Assembly: GCF_000417875.1 (NCBI RefSeq)
Contig: NW_006920869.1
Span: forward strand, 1,295,759 to 1,359,758
From: Pseudozyma flocculosa PF-1
Lineage: Eukaryota; Basidiomycota; Ustilaginomycetes; Ustilaginales; Ustilaginaceae
Reading direction: 5' to 3'
DNA: 64,000 nucleotides
Shown one piece after another: positions 43,267 through 53,772 of the stretch. The notes under the pieces were generated by a model, which worked only from the letters and a program-made list of their open reading frames with translations, was not told the DNA's origin and did not search any database. Numbering within the stretch: position 1 is the first letter of the stretch; the number at the start of each line of letters is the position of its first letter. A program made the position numbers and the translations under genes.

Positions 43267-44054
43267 TCAGAAGGCCAGGACAGCGACGGCGCCGACGAGG
43301 GCGGTGCTGAGGGAAACGAGGAGGGGGACCGCCTCCCAACCACCGCTGGCGGCGTTCGAGCCGCCGGATCCGCTCGAAGCGGCCGTCTGGGTCGCGCTGG
43401 CGGTCGGCTTGCTGGCGGAGCCGGAAGCGGCCATCGAGTTGCTGGCGCCTCCTGCGCCGCCGCCGCCGTTGAGGTCGCTCATCACGGAGCTGTAGATGGC
43501 CGAGGCGCTCTTGGAGGCCTCTGCCGAGTTGGTGATGGTGGCGAGGCCGTTTGCGACCGAGAGGTACGACTTGGCCGACGACTCGGCGGCGGCGATCAAC
43601 GACGACGCGCTGGGCTCGAGCGAGTAGAGGGCCGAGAACTGGGCGTCGATGTACGACGAGAGCGACGAGAGCGCCGCGGCGTCGGTCAGCGAGGCTAGGT
43701 CCGGTAGCGGCAGGTTGGCGGGCACTGGTTGTGCGGCGAGGGGAAAGGGGTGAAGAGGTGAAGGATCAGCTTGCGATCTTCGGAGAGAGGACGTGGACGG
43801 GACGGGATGGGATGTGCTGGTCACTCACGCTGTCGCTTGACGACCTGTCGTCATCCAGACGGAAGCGGCGGCGGTGCGCGGTAGGCACACGCGACAATCA
43901 ATCCAGGGATCAGCAAGTGGACGCGGGAGCAACGCAATGGCGAGGTGCACCCGACTCGACTCACGGGCGCAGCGGTGGGCTCGGGGCTGGGCGAAGCCTG
44001 GACGAGGCCGAGGGCGGCAACCGAGAGAATGGCGAGCGAGGAGGCGACCTTCAT
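43267..44054 (-). CDS. Small secreted, probably GPI-anchored Ser/Ala-rich protein
   Basis: 187 aa in three exons: 44054-43965, a 16-nt micro-exon 43844-43829, and 43724-43267. Phases 0 and 1 are consistent. Exon 1 is exactly the signal peptide plus a short Pro-rich pro-segment. The micro-exon encodes 'VVKRQ', adding a Lys-Arg Kex2 cleavage site just ahead of the mature domain ('LPANLPLPDLASL'). The mature part is a helical, Ser/Ala-rich stretch without cysteine, then a Gly run, a Ser/Thr linker and a hydrophobic tail ('AVPLLVSLSTALVGAVAVLAF') typical of GPI attachment. I recognise no family. The gene model is inferred from splice signals and the sensible product. Confidence 0.75.
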
Positions 44055-45141
44055 CTTTGTCTGGACCGGTGGTTGGTAGGTTTGGTGGGTGGTATAGTCG
44101 AGAGATTGGGGAGCGAGGACATGGTGGGACGCCGAGCAAGGAGCGGCAGGAGACAAGCTTGAGTTTAAAGACTTCTTTGGGTCTGCCGGTCTCTCTCGAG
44201 AGGAGGGGCCAGATGGGTGCCAGGCACGGGGCGAGGCGAGGATTGCCAGTCAGGGTCGACGAGAGGCCAGGCGGGCGTGCAACCTTGGCACCTGACTCGA
44301 GGTGGCAGTGTCCCCTGATGATGGCCGCAGAGGGGTACAGACGCAGTCGCAGTCGCAGTCGCGGTACCTGTACGACGAGCGGGACGACAACAGCAGGTGC
44401 GGCCAGGTCCGTGGCATGGCAGGGCATGGCATGGCATGGCAGGGGGGGGAAGGCAGTGCACCTGTGGCAGGCATTTTGGCAGCCTCGCCCGGTCGCGTCA
44501 GACGGACCATGTCATGTCGCTCCCCCCCCCAGCCTTTTCCCCCCTCGTTCTTTTCCCTCTCTCGACTTGCTACCCGCGCCATGTTGTCTCGTGTTCCATA
44601 CATGTACCTGCTCGTCTCGTCTAGTCGGACGGAAACAGCGAGGAACGGCGCCCGAGATGCCAAGCACCCAATCTTAATGGTGGCGGTGGCCGGTGGTCAA
44701 TGCGTCTCTGCTTTGCCATGACAGCTGCTTGCCCCCCTCTCGACATCGCTTGCCTGCCTCTTTCTGTCGTGCATTCGAAGCCAGGCCAGGCCAGGACGGG
44801 CTTTCAAAAGGACGCACGACAACACCAACGATGCTTCGGTTCGGCAAAAACAGGCGCAGCCTCACCACCCAACCAACCCGACCAAGCAAAGCCAAGCCTA
44901 CTGACCCGAACTCCCAGCCAGACGCGGATGCATCCTGCTGCATCCCTAACTACTTGCCTTCTTTTCCACGGGCCACGGGCGGAAAGCGTCAGTCGTTCCT
45001 GGAATCCCTTCTTTCTCTCACGGGTGACCAGGTTAGTGGCCCAGCACAATCACGAGCGGGGCGAAGGAGTCGGTTCTTCACGGAATACGTTCGAAATCCG
45101 TACGTGCTCTGAATTTCACGGCGGACGAGTGGATCGAATGG
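44055..45141. other. Intergenic region of about 1.1 kb
   Basis: Between two minus-strand genes. It contains short GGCAT / AGGCC pentamer arrays (44400-44440 and 44780-44800) and no supportable gene. Confidence 0.45.
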
Positions 45142-47272
45142 TCAGCCGATACAAGGGCCAAAGATGGCTGACGCCAAGAGGAACAGGGCCGAGATGGCGA
45201 AGACGGTGAGCACGATGGCTGGGTTGGGGAGGCCGTCGCGCCCAGAAGTCTGCATCGTGGCCGTGCTGCCACTTGGACTGGCAGTGGCAGCTTGCGAGTC
45301 AAGACGGTCATGGAGCCGTCGTAGTTCCTGCTGCACCTCTTGCCACGCTTCCGCACCCGCTTCGCCCGTCGACTTCGGTGTCGATGTCGATGTGGTGCCG
45401 CCGGCAAGAAGCGAGGCCGTCACGCTCCTCTGCACCGTCTCGTCGACCCGGCGCAGAAACGTGTCCAACGAGCGCAGTGGATCCCCTCGCCCCCGCCCCC
45501 GCCCCTGCCCCTGCCCCTGCCCCTGCCCCGGTCCCTTGTTGGCCTTTCTAGCAGCCTCGTCGGAGATGAAAGCGGTTGACCTCTGTTGCTGTGCACCGCC
45601 TTCCGGGTTCGCTTCCCCCTGCGAATGCTGCGTCGGTGGCGTTCTCGTTTGCGTACCCGACGTGGTGGCGGCGGGACGGTATGCGTCCTCGGATACCGAA
45701 GCGATCATCTCTGCGGCGTCGGCGGCGGCGGAAGAGGGCGAGGGACGACGTGCATCGAGGATCTGCAGGCGATGCAGCCTCGTCATCTTGGTCTGGATGC
45801 GCCGCAGCATCCGTCCGACGTGGTCCGACAGCGACGGCGACAGCGGCGCACCCGCACCATCGCTCGCTCCGAGAGGCGCAGAATCGTCCCACGCTCCGAC
45901 TTCGGCTGCGGCGGGCCCGTGTCCCCGCCCTCGACGTCGGTGCAGGGGCTCGTGATCATCGCCCGCCCCCGTGTCGTCGTCGTCGTCGTCGTCGTTGTCG
46001 TCGTCGTTCTGGAACAACGGCAGCGAATCGGGAGGAGCACACCGGCTCGATAGCCAGTCGTCAATGTGCTGCCACGTCGGGGGCAGCGACTCGACGTCGG
46101 TATCGGCGATCAGCAGCGCCGATTGGCGCTCCAGCGCCCGCGCCTCGTCTTCGTCGTCGCGGCGCTCCCGATACCCTTTGGCCTGGTCGAGCAGACTCTT
46201 GGCCTCTCGTACCTGGCGGTACGCTTCGTGCAGCTGCGTGGTCCAGCGCACCATCTTCTCCCTCTCCCTCTGCAACCCAGCCTGCCCTTCGTCAATCGCC
46301 GACGCCGCGTTGGTGCTGCCGGCGCGCGAGACGATGGCATTGCGCTGCTGGGACGATACGAGGGTGCGCACCGCCTCGCCGTGGTCGAGGAGCGAGATGG
46401 TGCGGATGTCGGCGCGGAGCAGCGCCTCGGTGCTGTACGACGCCGGGTNNNNNNNNNNNNNNNNNNNNNNNNNNNNNNNNNNNNNNNNNNNNNNNNNNNN
46501 NNNNNNNNNNNNNNNNNNNNNNNNNNNNNNNNNNNNNNNNNNNNNNNNNNNNNNNNNNNNNNNNNNNNNNNNNNNNNNNNNNNNNNNNNNNNNNNNNNNN
46601 NNNNNNNNNNNNNNNNNNNNNNNNNNNNNNNNNNNNNNNNNNNNNNNNNNNNNNNNNNNNNNNNNNNNNNNNNNNNNNNNNNNNNNNNNNNNNNNNNNNN
46701 NNNNNNNNNNNNNNNNNNNNNNNNNNNNNNNNNNNNNNNNNNNNNNNNNNNNNNNNNNNNNNNNNNNNNNNNNNNNNNNNNNNNNNNNNNNNNNNNNNNN
46801 NNNNNNNNNNNNNNNNNNNNNNNNNCGCGAGCGGCAGCGGCGTCCAGATGTCGTCGAACGGCTCCAGCCCCGTCAGGTGCACGTCGTAGTCGCCGTCCTG
46901 CAGCGACAGGTCGAACTCCAGCAGACCCGATACCAGCGTCCTCCCTCCCGCCAGCAGGAGCGGCGCGAGAGAGATGTAGGGCTGCTTGTGCTCTGGATCC
47001 AGGATGCGGGTGACGGTGTAGCTGCGATCCCGATAGCGTTGCGGCTGGCCCTCGACCGGCGGTGGTGGCGGCGGCGGCGGCGTGGCGAGGGTGGCCTGTA
47101 GGGCTGGGCAGAGGGCCTTGTTGGGTCGGCGCGAGGGCAGCAGGACGAAGCGCAGCGGCACGGGTCGGTTCGACGAGAGCGTGGCCCACAGGTCCGATAG
47201 CGGCTCGTCGACCGGCCGCACAGAGGCGCCAGAGGCCGTCAGGAGCGAGTCGGGCGGTGGCGGCGGCGGCAT
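45142..47272 (-). CDS. Uncharacterised tail-anchored coiled-coil protein, interrupted by an assembly gap
   Basis: Two blocks flank a 377-N gap (46449-46825). The upstream block starts at ATG 47272 ('MPPPPPPDSLL') and includes two poly-Pro tracts and a beta-like passage ('SYTVTRILDPEHKQPYISL', then 'LEFDLSLQDGDYDVHL'). The downstream block begins 'YSTEALLRADIRTISLLD' and has a charged helix suited to a coiled coil, an Asp run, a Gly-Gln/Gly-Arg repeat and a final hydrophobic segment ('IVLTVFAISALFLLASAIFG') ending three residues before the stop. That fits a C-terminal membrane anchor. I join the blocks because both are long open frames with gene-like composition on the same strand; the gap may hide an intron. 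ATG 47410 is an alternative start. I recognise no family. Confidence 0.55.
45488..45536. repeat. CCCCTG/CCCCCG hexamer repeat
   Basis: About eight hexamers that read on the minus strand as alternating Gly-Gln then Gly-Arg in the tail-anchored protein. Confidence 0.85.
46449..46825. other. Assembly gap (377 N)
   Basis: Run of N inside the predicted tail-anchored protein gene; the length looks like a size estimate rather than a fixed placeholder. Confidence 0.98.
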
Positions 47273-47614
47273 CACGTCCCGACGATGTTGCCTGCCGCAG
47301 TCGATGGTGTTCGAAAGGAAAGGGGCATGGTGGTCGTTCGCCTGAACGTGAAAAGCTAGCCAGCCCGACCTCGAAGCATGCACGCGCCGACAAGAGCATG
47401 CAGAGCACATCGCATCACACCGCCGCCTCGCCCCTCATCCGCGGCCGTCACTTCGCATCCAATCACCCCCACCGCCATCGCTCGCGTCATAAATCATTCC
47501 AAGGTCATGATGAGAGGGGTGAACAACAAGGGGAACACACTGATACAGGCTTCAGGTCGGGTCGTCGACGACAGGCTACAGGTTTGGCCGTTGCAAGCAA
47601 TCAGACGCGCCCAG
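47273..47614. other. Short intergenic region upstream of the gapped gene
   Basis: 342 bp holding the promoter/leader of the tail-anchored protein gene and the 3' flank of the P450 gene. An upstream in-frame ATG at 47410 may extend the coding region. Confidence 0.4.
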
Positions 47615-49594
47615 CTACCTCTTGACGACGGTGGCCGTGTACATCTCGCTCGGGTGGGTGACGCTGTTCTTGTAGCGGAGCGGCCAGTGGGCCTGCTGGC
47701 CCTGCTCCTCGGTGGCCCAGCCAAAGTCGTACCGGTCAATGACGGCAGCGACCCAGGCCAGCGCTTCGTACGTGGCCAGCGTCATGCCAAGGCAGAGGCG
47801 CGGACCGCCGTTGAAGACGTGGAACTTCCACTGACCGTAGTTCTTGACCGACTTGGTGCCGTCTTGGTGCACCTCGAGGAAGCGCTCCGGACGGAACTCG
47901 GCGGCGTCGGGCCCCCACACGTCGGTGCACCTCGCAATGGCCCAGTCGCACCAGCCAATCTGCTCGCCGGCGTAGACCTTGATGGGCGGCAGGCCGGCGG
48001 CCGTGGGGCCCTGTGGGACGATGACGTCGTCCTTGACAGCCGTCTTGCCGTTGCGCGGCACGGGAGGGTGCAGGCGGATCGTCTCGTTGAAGACGGCCGT
48101 GGTAAAGGGGAGGTCCTTGAGCTGCTCGTAGGGAAGCAGCTTGAGGCTGCCGTCGCTCTCGTCGCGCAGCACGCTTCGCACCTCGTTGCGGATCTGGTCG
48201 ACGTACTCGGGGTGGCGGAAGAGCTCGTAGAACAGCCAGGCCAGGCTCGACGCCGTCGTGTCGCGGCCGGCAATGATAAAGTTGAGCACGACCTCGAGCA
48301 GCTCCTCGCGGTCCGTCGTGAGGTCCATGAAGAGGTCGAGCAGGTCCTTGCCCTCCTTGCGCTGCTGCAGCTTCTCGTCCGAGGATCCCTGCTTCTCGCC
48401 GGTTCCGGCGCTGGCACCGCCGCTCTCGCGCTCCTTGAGCCGCTCGTCGACGATATCGAGGCCAAACTCGCGGATGGCGGCAACGTTCCTCCTGGTGCGC
48501 CTGCCCTCCTTGGTCACGCGCTCTAGAATGGGCCAGAAAGGGTTGAGAAAGCGGTTGTTGATGGCCTCCTGGACATGGTCAAAGGCGGCGGCAAACTTGA
48601 CCTCCTTGTCCAGGCAGCTCGGGTCGGCCGTGAGACACTCGATGTCCTTGGCAAAGGCCATCTTGCCAAACGAGTTGAGCGTGTAGCGGAAGAAGAGGTC
48701 CGGCAGGCGGATCGTGGCGGGACCGCCGGTCTTGGATTCGGCCCGCTCGGTGAGCGTGTCGAGCAGCGAGATGGCGCTCTCGAGCTCGTGGTGCACCACC
48801 GTCTGGACCCCTGTGGGCGGTGAAAGCGTCGGCGCCGAAGCGGGGTCGAGCTCGTCAGCATGTCTGCGCTACCGGCCCGCCTAGCCTATCCTCTGCACAT
48901 CCCAGCGGCCACGTACAGGTGCGGAACTGGTAGACGGAGAAGATGTGCGACGCCATCTTGCGCTGCGTCTTCCATGCGTGGCCATCAGCGACGAAGATGC
49001 CCGTGGAGCCGAGGAAGTCCTTGAAGCGCTGGCGGAAGTTTTCGCCCTTGATGTAGTTGCCGAAGTTGGTCTTCTGGACGTATTCTGTGGGTCAGGAGCC
49101 AAAGGGCGGGACGGGATGGAATGGAATGGGGCGAGCGGTGAGGAAGCCCGGCGTCAGCGTGATTGGCCGGCCAAGGCCATGGACGAGCTCCGTCGAGCTG
49201 CAGAGAGGAGCATTGGCCGAGACTCACCAATGTACTCTGGGCGGTGGAGCATGATGATGCTGCCGGTGCCCTGCTTGGGGATGCTGATCTGGTAGCCATA
49301 GGGGCTGTGCTTGAACTGCTCCAGGTGGAACTCGAGCTGCTTTGTCAGGTCGAGCTTCATCATCTCGATGAGGTTGCCGATGAGCGGGTAGCCGGGCAGG
49401 TAGGCGAGCTCCTTGCGGTTGCGGGGCGGGCTGAAGGCGACGCGGTCCGGGTACATGAGGCAGAGGACGGCGAGGACGACGAGGATGCTGGGCAGCAGGA
49501 TGCCCGTGTGGCCGACCAGGGCGTGGACGTTGTCGAGCACGGCTCGGAGCAGGGGCTGCTCGACCCGGATCATGTCGGCGGGCGCTGGCGACAT
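47615..49594 (-). CDS. Cytochrome P450, fatty-acid hydroxylase-like
   Basis: ER-anchored monooxygenase, 576 aa in three exons: 49594-49228, 49084-48917, 48810-47615 (phases 1 and 1). Near the N-terminus lies a membrane anchor ('ILLPSILVVLAVLCLMY'), then the hinge 'AYLPGYPLIGNL'. The I-helix oxygen motif is 'AGRDTTASSLAWLFYEL'. The K-helix ExxR is 'ETIRLHPPVP', and the PERF region is 'FRPERF'. Cys518 in 'FNGGPRLCLGM' is the haem thiolate. The 'FNGGPRLCLG' and 'HPPVPRNGK' patterns resemble the CYP52/CYP63 alkane and fatty-acid omega-hydroxylase group. That assignment is by resemblance and the substrate is unproven. ATG 49594 is the first ATG of the frame. Confidence 0.92.
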
Positions 49595-51187
49595 GGCGCG
49601 CGGTGGTCGTGGGCGGGGGCTTGGTGTCGGATACGAGGGCCGAGAGTCGGGAAGGGATGCAATGGCCGGGTACGGGTACGGATGGTCTGCCAAGTGAGAC
49701 GATCCAGGGCGTAGGGGTGGATGGTGATGGTCGCAGGGCGAGAGGAAAGGCTGCCGATGGTCGAAGGGCGAGAGGAAAGGCTGCCGATGGAGACAGAGGG
49801 ACCGAGCAGGGCGACCACGGCAACGACGCTCGCTATTTCAAGACTCGGCTTGGCTCGTCGTCCCGTCTCTGTTGCTTGCCTAGACGGAGGGCAGCTTGGC
49901 TAGGGCTAGGGCTAGAGCCAAGATTGAGTGAGTGAGCGAGGGAGCGAGCAGTACGAAGCGCCGGCTGGCGTAGCGTTGCGTTGCCTTAAATGGCTGCCAG
50001 GCCAGGCCAGGCCAGCAGGCTAGTTACGGGGCAAGGCAGGGCAACCGAAGCGACCGTCGGAACGCCAGCTTGCGGCATCCCCACATGACTGACTGCTGCT
50101 CGGCCTGGCCTGGCCTGGCCTGGCCTCCAGAGCACTGCGGGGCAAAGCAGAAGCAGGTAGGGGGATGTACCGGTACACGGACCTCGTGCTTTTCTCGGCC
50201 TGTGTTTGGTGACCGAGATCCGGTCCTGTGGTCGAGGATCGAGGCAGGGCAAGGCAAAGCCTGGCAAGGCAAGGCAAGGCAAGGCAGGGAGGGTCCTTTG
50301 TCGTCCCGCGCTCGTATGTGGTCCTACGCACGGTGGCTTGGGGGCCACGACGTAACCTTATCACATGCCGAAGGCGAAAGACAGCGCAGCCAAGCAAAGC
50401 GGCACTTTGACCCCGCACTCGCGCGTCGGACGTACGTCCTGCCTACTGTAGCCTGCTCGCTGTTTGCCGCCTCTCCTTGACAGCCGAATAGCTTAGCGCG
50501 CCCTGTAGCCCCAGCATGGCAGGCTTAGTCTCGCCGACTCCCGAGAAAAGAGCAGCTGGGCTCGGCCCGGCGATAGCATCCAATCCATCGGCCCGTCCAG
50601 CCCTTTCCCTTTCTTGATTGCCGGCCCAGCGCACCGGTACCCACGCGCGGTGATGGTCAAGGCAAGGTAAGGCAAGGCAGAGCAAGGCAGAGCAGAGCCA
50701 GGCGCAGTCGAGCCCCGCAACCAACTTTCCGGAACGCCGCGGGCACCGCGGACGCCCCCTTTGCTTTCTCCCTCGCTCGCTCCGTCTCCCGTCTTCCGTC
50801 CGTCCATCTCTCTGCCTGGCGCATCGACCGTCGGTCGATGCGCGCATGGATGCATCGGACGTGGCGCTTCCACGCATCGAGCCATCCCACCTATACTATG
50901 TACTCGGACGACTCTGCGTCGTTGTCATGGTGAACCCCCGACCGCTATCTCGCAGCGCTATATCAGCCTGCCCTTTCGATTCGGCATGTCGACCGAACAG
51001 AGCCGACGAGAGGCGTTCAGGTTCATGAGCAGGTCCTCGATCCGTCGCCCACCTGGCCGCACAGCCAGCACCGCAGCCAAGACCGACAGAGCAGCGATAA
51101 TCTAGGCAGGTAGCAAAGCAGCGAAGCAGCGAAGCAGCAGAGGTAGAGGTAGAGGCACAGAGACATCGGAAGAGACGAGGGGGTCAT
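49595..51187. other. Intergenic region rich in GGCAA/GGCCT pentamers
   Basis: About 1.6 kb without a supportable gene. It contains a 30-bp tandem duplication (49736-49793), a GGGCTA triplet repeat within an inverted repeat (49889-49916), and several pentanucleotide arrays: AGGCC near 49998-50015, GGCCT at 50103-50126, CAAGG at about 50248-50286 and again at 50658-50700. An AAGCAGCG repeat lies at 51116-51140. One copy of CTACTGTAGC lies near 50443. Confidence 0.6.
49736..49793. repeat. 30-bp tandem duplication upstream of the P450 gene
   Basis: Two copies of a 30-bp unit beginning GGGCGAGAGGAAAGG (49736 and 49766), 140-200 bp before the P450 start codon. Confidence 0.85.
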
Positions 51188-53772
51188 CTACGACTCGAGC
51201 GCCCTGCACACGCCCTCCTTGCCGACGCCGCCCATGGTTTCGACCGTGTGCCAGAAGGCATAGGCGCGCCGCAGCGAGATGTAGTGGGCGGCGGCAGCGA
51301 GCAGGATGAGGCAGTGGAAAATCTGGTGCGACGAGCCCACCAAGTCGAACCGGCCCGGCGCAAAGCGCTCCGGCACCCGCAGCATGTACAGCACCGCGCC
51401 CACGACGTACAGCGCGCCCGAGGTCAGCAGGAAGCGCAGTCCCATGGTCTGCGTGATCGTGTCGTACTGCTCGCAGAGAGAGGAAAAGACGAGGGCAGAG
51501 AAGGAAAGGGGACGGGCTCAGCGCGAGGCTCTTTCAGCGGCGATTGGAATAGCCAGTCGCCCTGCTTGGGCCCTCACTCACGCCGTAGACGTTGACGATG
51601 TGCAGCACGGGGAAGATGGCGCTGAGCCCGAGCACCAGGAAGACGGCAGTGCGGTACGGCCGGTAGTGCGGCGTGCCATACTTGGGCGCGATAACCACGT
51701 AGATGGCGACTGCGCGAGCGGAAAGAGGTAGGGGCAGAGAGAGAAAGGGCTGCCCGTTAGCCTCTGCGCGATCTCACGGACCCGTCGCGACGCTGCCGCA
51801 GACTCACCAGAGCCCATGAGAATGATGGCGACAGAATACGCGAGCTGGAAGTGCGGGTGGCAGTAGAAGCCGTAGTGAAGGGCCGGACTAGAAGCAGAGC
51901 AGAGGCGCAGAGGCGCAGAGGCGTCGCAACGTCAGTACCGCGCCACGCAGTCACACCGCGCCACCCGAGCGCACTTACAGGAAGCTACCGACGATCATGA
52001 CGACGATGCCGATGCTGCGATGCCAAGGGGAGGGCAGAGGACACGGCGGGTCAGCCCGCGATCGCCGCAGCTGCTGCTGCTCGCCCCGAACCGACCCATC
52101 GGCAGCGGCGCACTCACTAGTCCATCCGGTTAAAGACGCGCGACACGTATTGTGAATGACAGCCGACAGTGTGGTAGGACGCGCTGAAGCCGAGGCAGAT
52201 GACGGCGGCGACGAAAAAGATGCCAAAGCCCACGACATCGAGCGTGTCGGGCGGGCGCACCGTCAGGGTGTTGTGGACCACCTGGCTGGCCGCCTGCGAG
52301 ACCTTGGCAGCGGCCGAGGGCGGGGCGAAAAAGGCGCGGAGAGACGAGAGCGGGCCAGAGACGAGGTCGACTGGGGGCTGGCCCGTGGCGACATTGGACG
52401 GTTCAGAGAGCGAAGAGGCGTGTTTGGTGGCCGGGTACGAGGCTGCCGCGAGGCGGAGCACCTTGCCCGCGGCCGTGGTAAACGTGAGAGACGACGGGTA
52501 GAAGAGCGGGTGGTGGGAAAGCGGTCGGACGAGAGCTGGGAGCAGGTCGAAGTGCTGCAGAAGATGGGTCGAAGAGAGGACAAAGGCGAACATGGCTCCC
52601 CACATGTGCGTGTGGATATTGACTGGGCGTGTCGGTCGGAAGGCAAGCAGGCGTGAAGGCATCGTGGCCGTCAGCAGGTCGAAGCAGAGGCTGACTCGAG
52701 GGGGTGAAGGGCCGCTCAAAGCATGCGACTCACCGGTCTCGTTGTGCCAATAGGCCCAGACGCTGCGCCAACACTTGGCAAACGTGTCGTGCTCATACGT
52801 CTTTTTTGCCGCGTCCCCCGTTCCTCCCGGCCTTCGATAGCCCCTTCGAATCAGCGGGTTGTCCTTGGCTGATAGGAGCGGCGCGCGGCGTGCAAGGGTG
52901 GCAGCAAGGTAGCAGGGACCGATCAGCTCGTCTGCGCACGTCGCCACACGGCGTGCGAACACGGTCGGGCCCGTCGCACACTCACCCCATTCCGGAAGCT
53001 GGTCGTGGTGGACGAGGAGATGGTCAGACGGCGGGGGCTGGGCATCTTTCTCAGCCACTCTATCCGACGGCGACGCACGTGGGGCCGTGCCGTTCTCCCG
53101 CGCACCTTTGGCCAGCTCAACCTGCCTGAGGTTGGCAAACATCTCGGCGCCGAATGAGTAGATGATGAGCCCGGGGACAAGGAGCCAAAGGCCGTTTGGG
53201 ACGATCCAGAGGAAGAAGCGGTCGTGCCAGTTGTTGTGGCCCGTCTTGCACCAGCCGCAGCAGTAGTCCTGTCGACGTTTGGCGTCGGGAGAAGAGCGCG
53301 AGGGGAGGCAAGGAGTCGTCAGTGGCGGCGGCAGTGGCAGCAGCAACGTCGGCGATGCCGCGAGCAGGCGGGGCGGACGCACATTGAGCCAGTAGAGGAC
53401 GGTCTTGCTGAAAGTCATGACGACGGCGGCGAACCCGACGAGGGGGGCGGCGGCCATGGCCGAGGCGGAACGGCGGACGTGGGCGAGGTAGAGGTAGACA
53501 AAGTTGAGGAAGGTCTCTGCGACGTTGAGGATGCTCTGTGCGGCGGGGAAGCCATCCTTTGCGTCCCAAGCCGTGGGGCCGTAGATGTAGTCGATGCCGC
53601 CGTAGAGCTCGTAGGGGCTCCAGATCCACGCGAGGTCGCCGCCCTTCATGGAGCGCGGGCGGAGGAGGACGTAGTGGAAGTCCCAAGCGACGATGAGGCT
53701 CGAGAGGCCGAGCCAGAGGCTGATCCATCGCTTTGGACGGTGGCCCGGCGGGGTGACGGCGGTGGCTGTCAT
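51188..53772 (-). CDS. Fusion protein: fungal multi-TM domain + PAQR (hemolysin III / Izh) receptor
   Basis: 611 aa in eight exons: 53772-53383, 53268-52986, 52868-52734, 52622-52118, 52014-51979, 51887-51808, 51709-51582, 51466-51188. All seven junctions keep phase. Residues 1-178 match a small fungal membrane protein family ('LLRPRSMKGGDLAWIWSPYE', 'TFSKTVLYWL', 'CGWCKTGHNNW', 'LWIVPNGLWLLVPGL') with about four helices. A polar linker (about 178-212) leads to the PAQR core: 'VHHDQLPEW', 'GYRRP', 'HNETVNIHTH' (266-275), Ser416-x3-His420 and His566-x3-His570. The last two correspond to the AdipoR zinc site Ser/His and His/His. The loop after the first PAQR helix is long, about 110 residues. 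No stop, and no ATG between residue 173 and the PAQR core, allows a separate PAQR gene. Yeast Izh proteins influence zinc and sterol metabolism; the role of the N-terminal domain is unknown. Confidence 0.85.

Noticed and set aside
53025..53140. Start of a separate PAQR gene within the linker
   Set aside because: The only Met (codon at about 53137) lies right after the last helix of the N-terminal domain, and there is no stop or ATG in the linker itself; a single fused gene is simpler.
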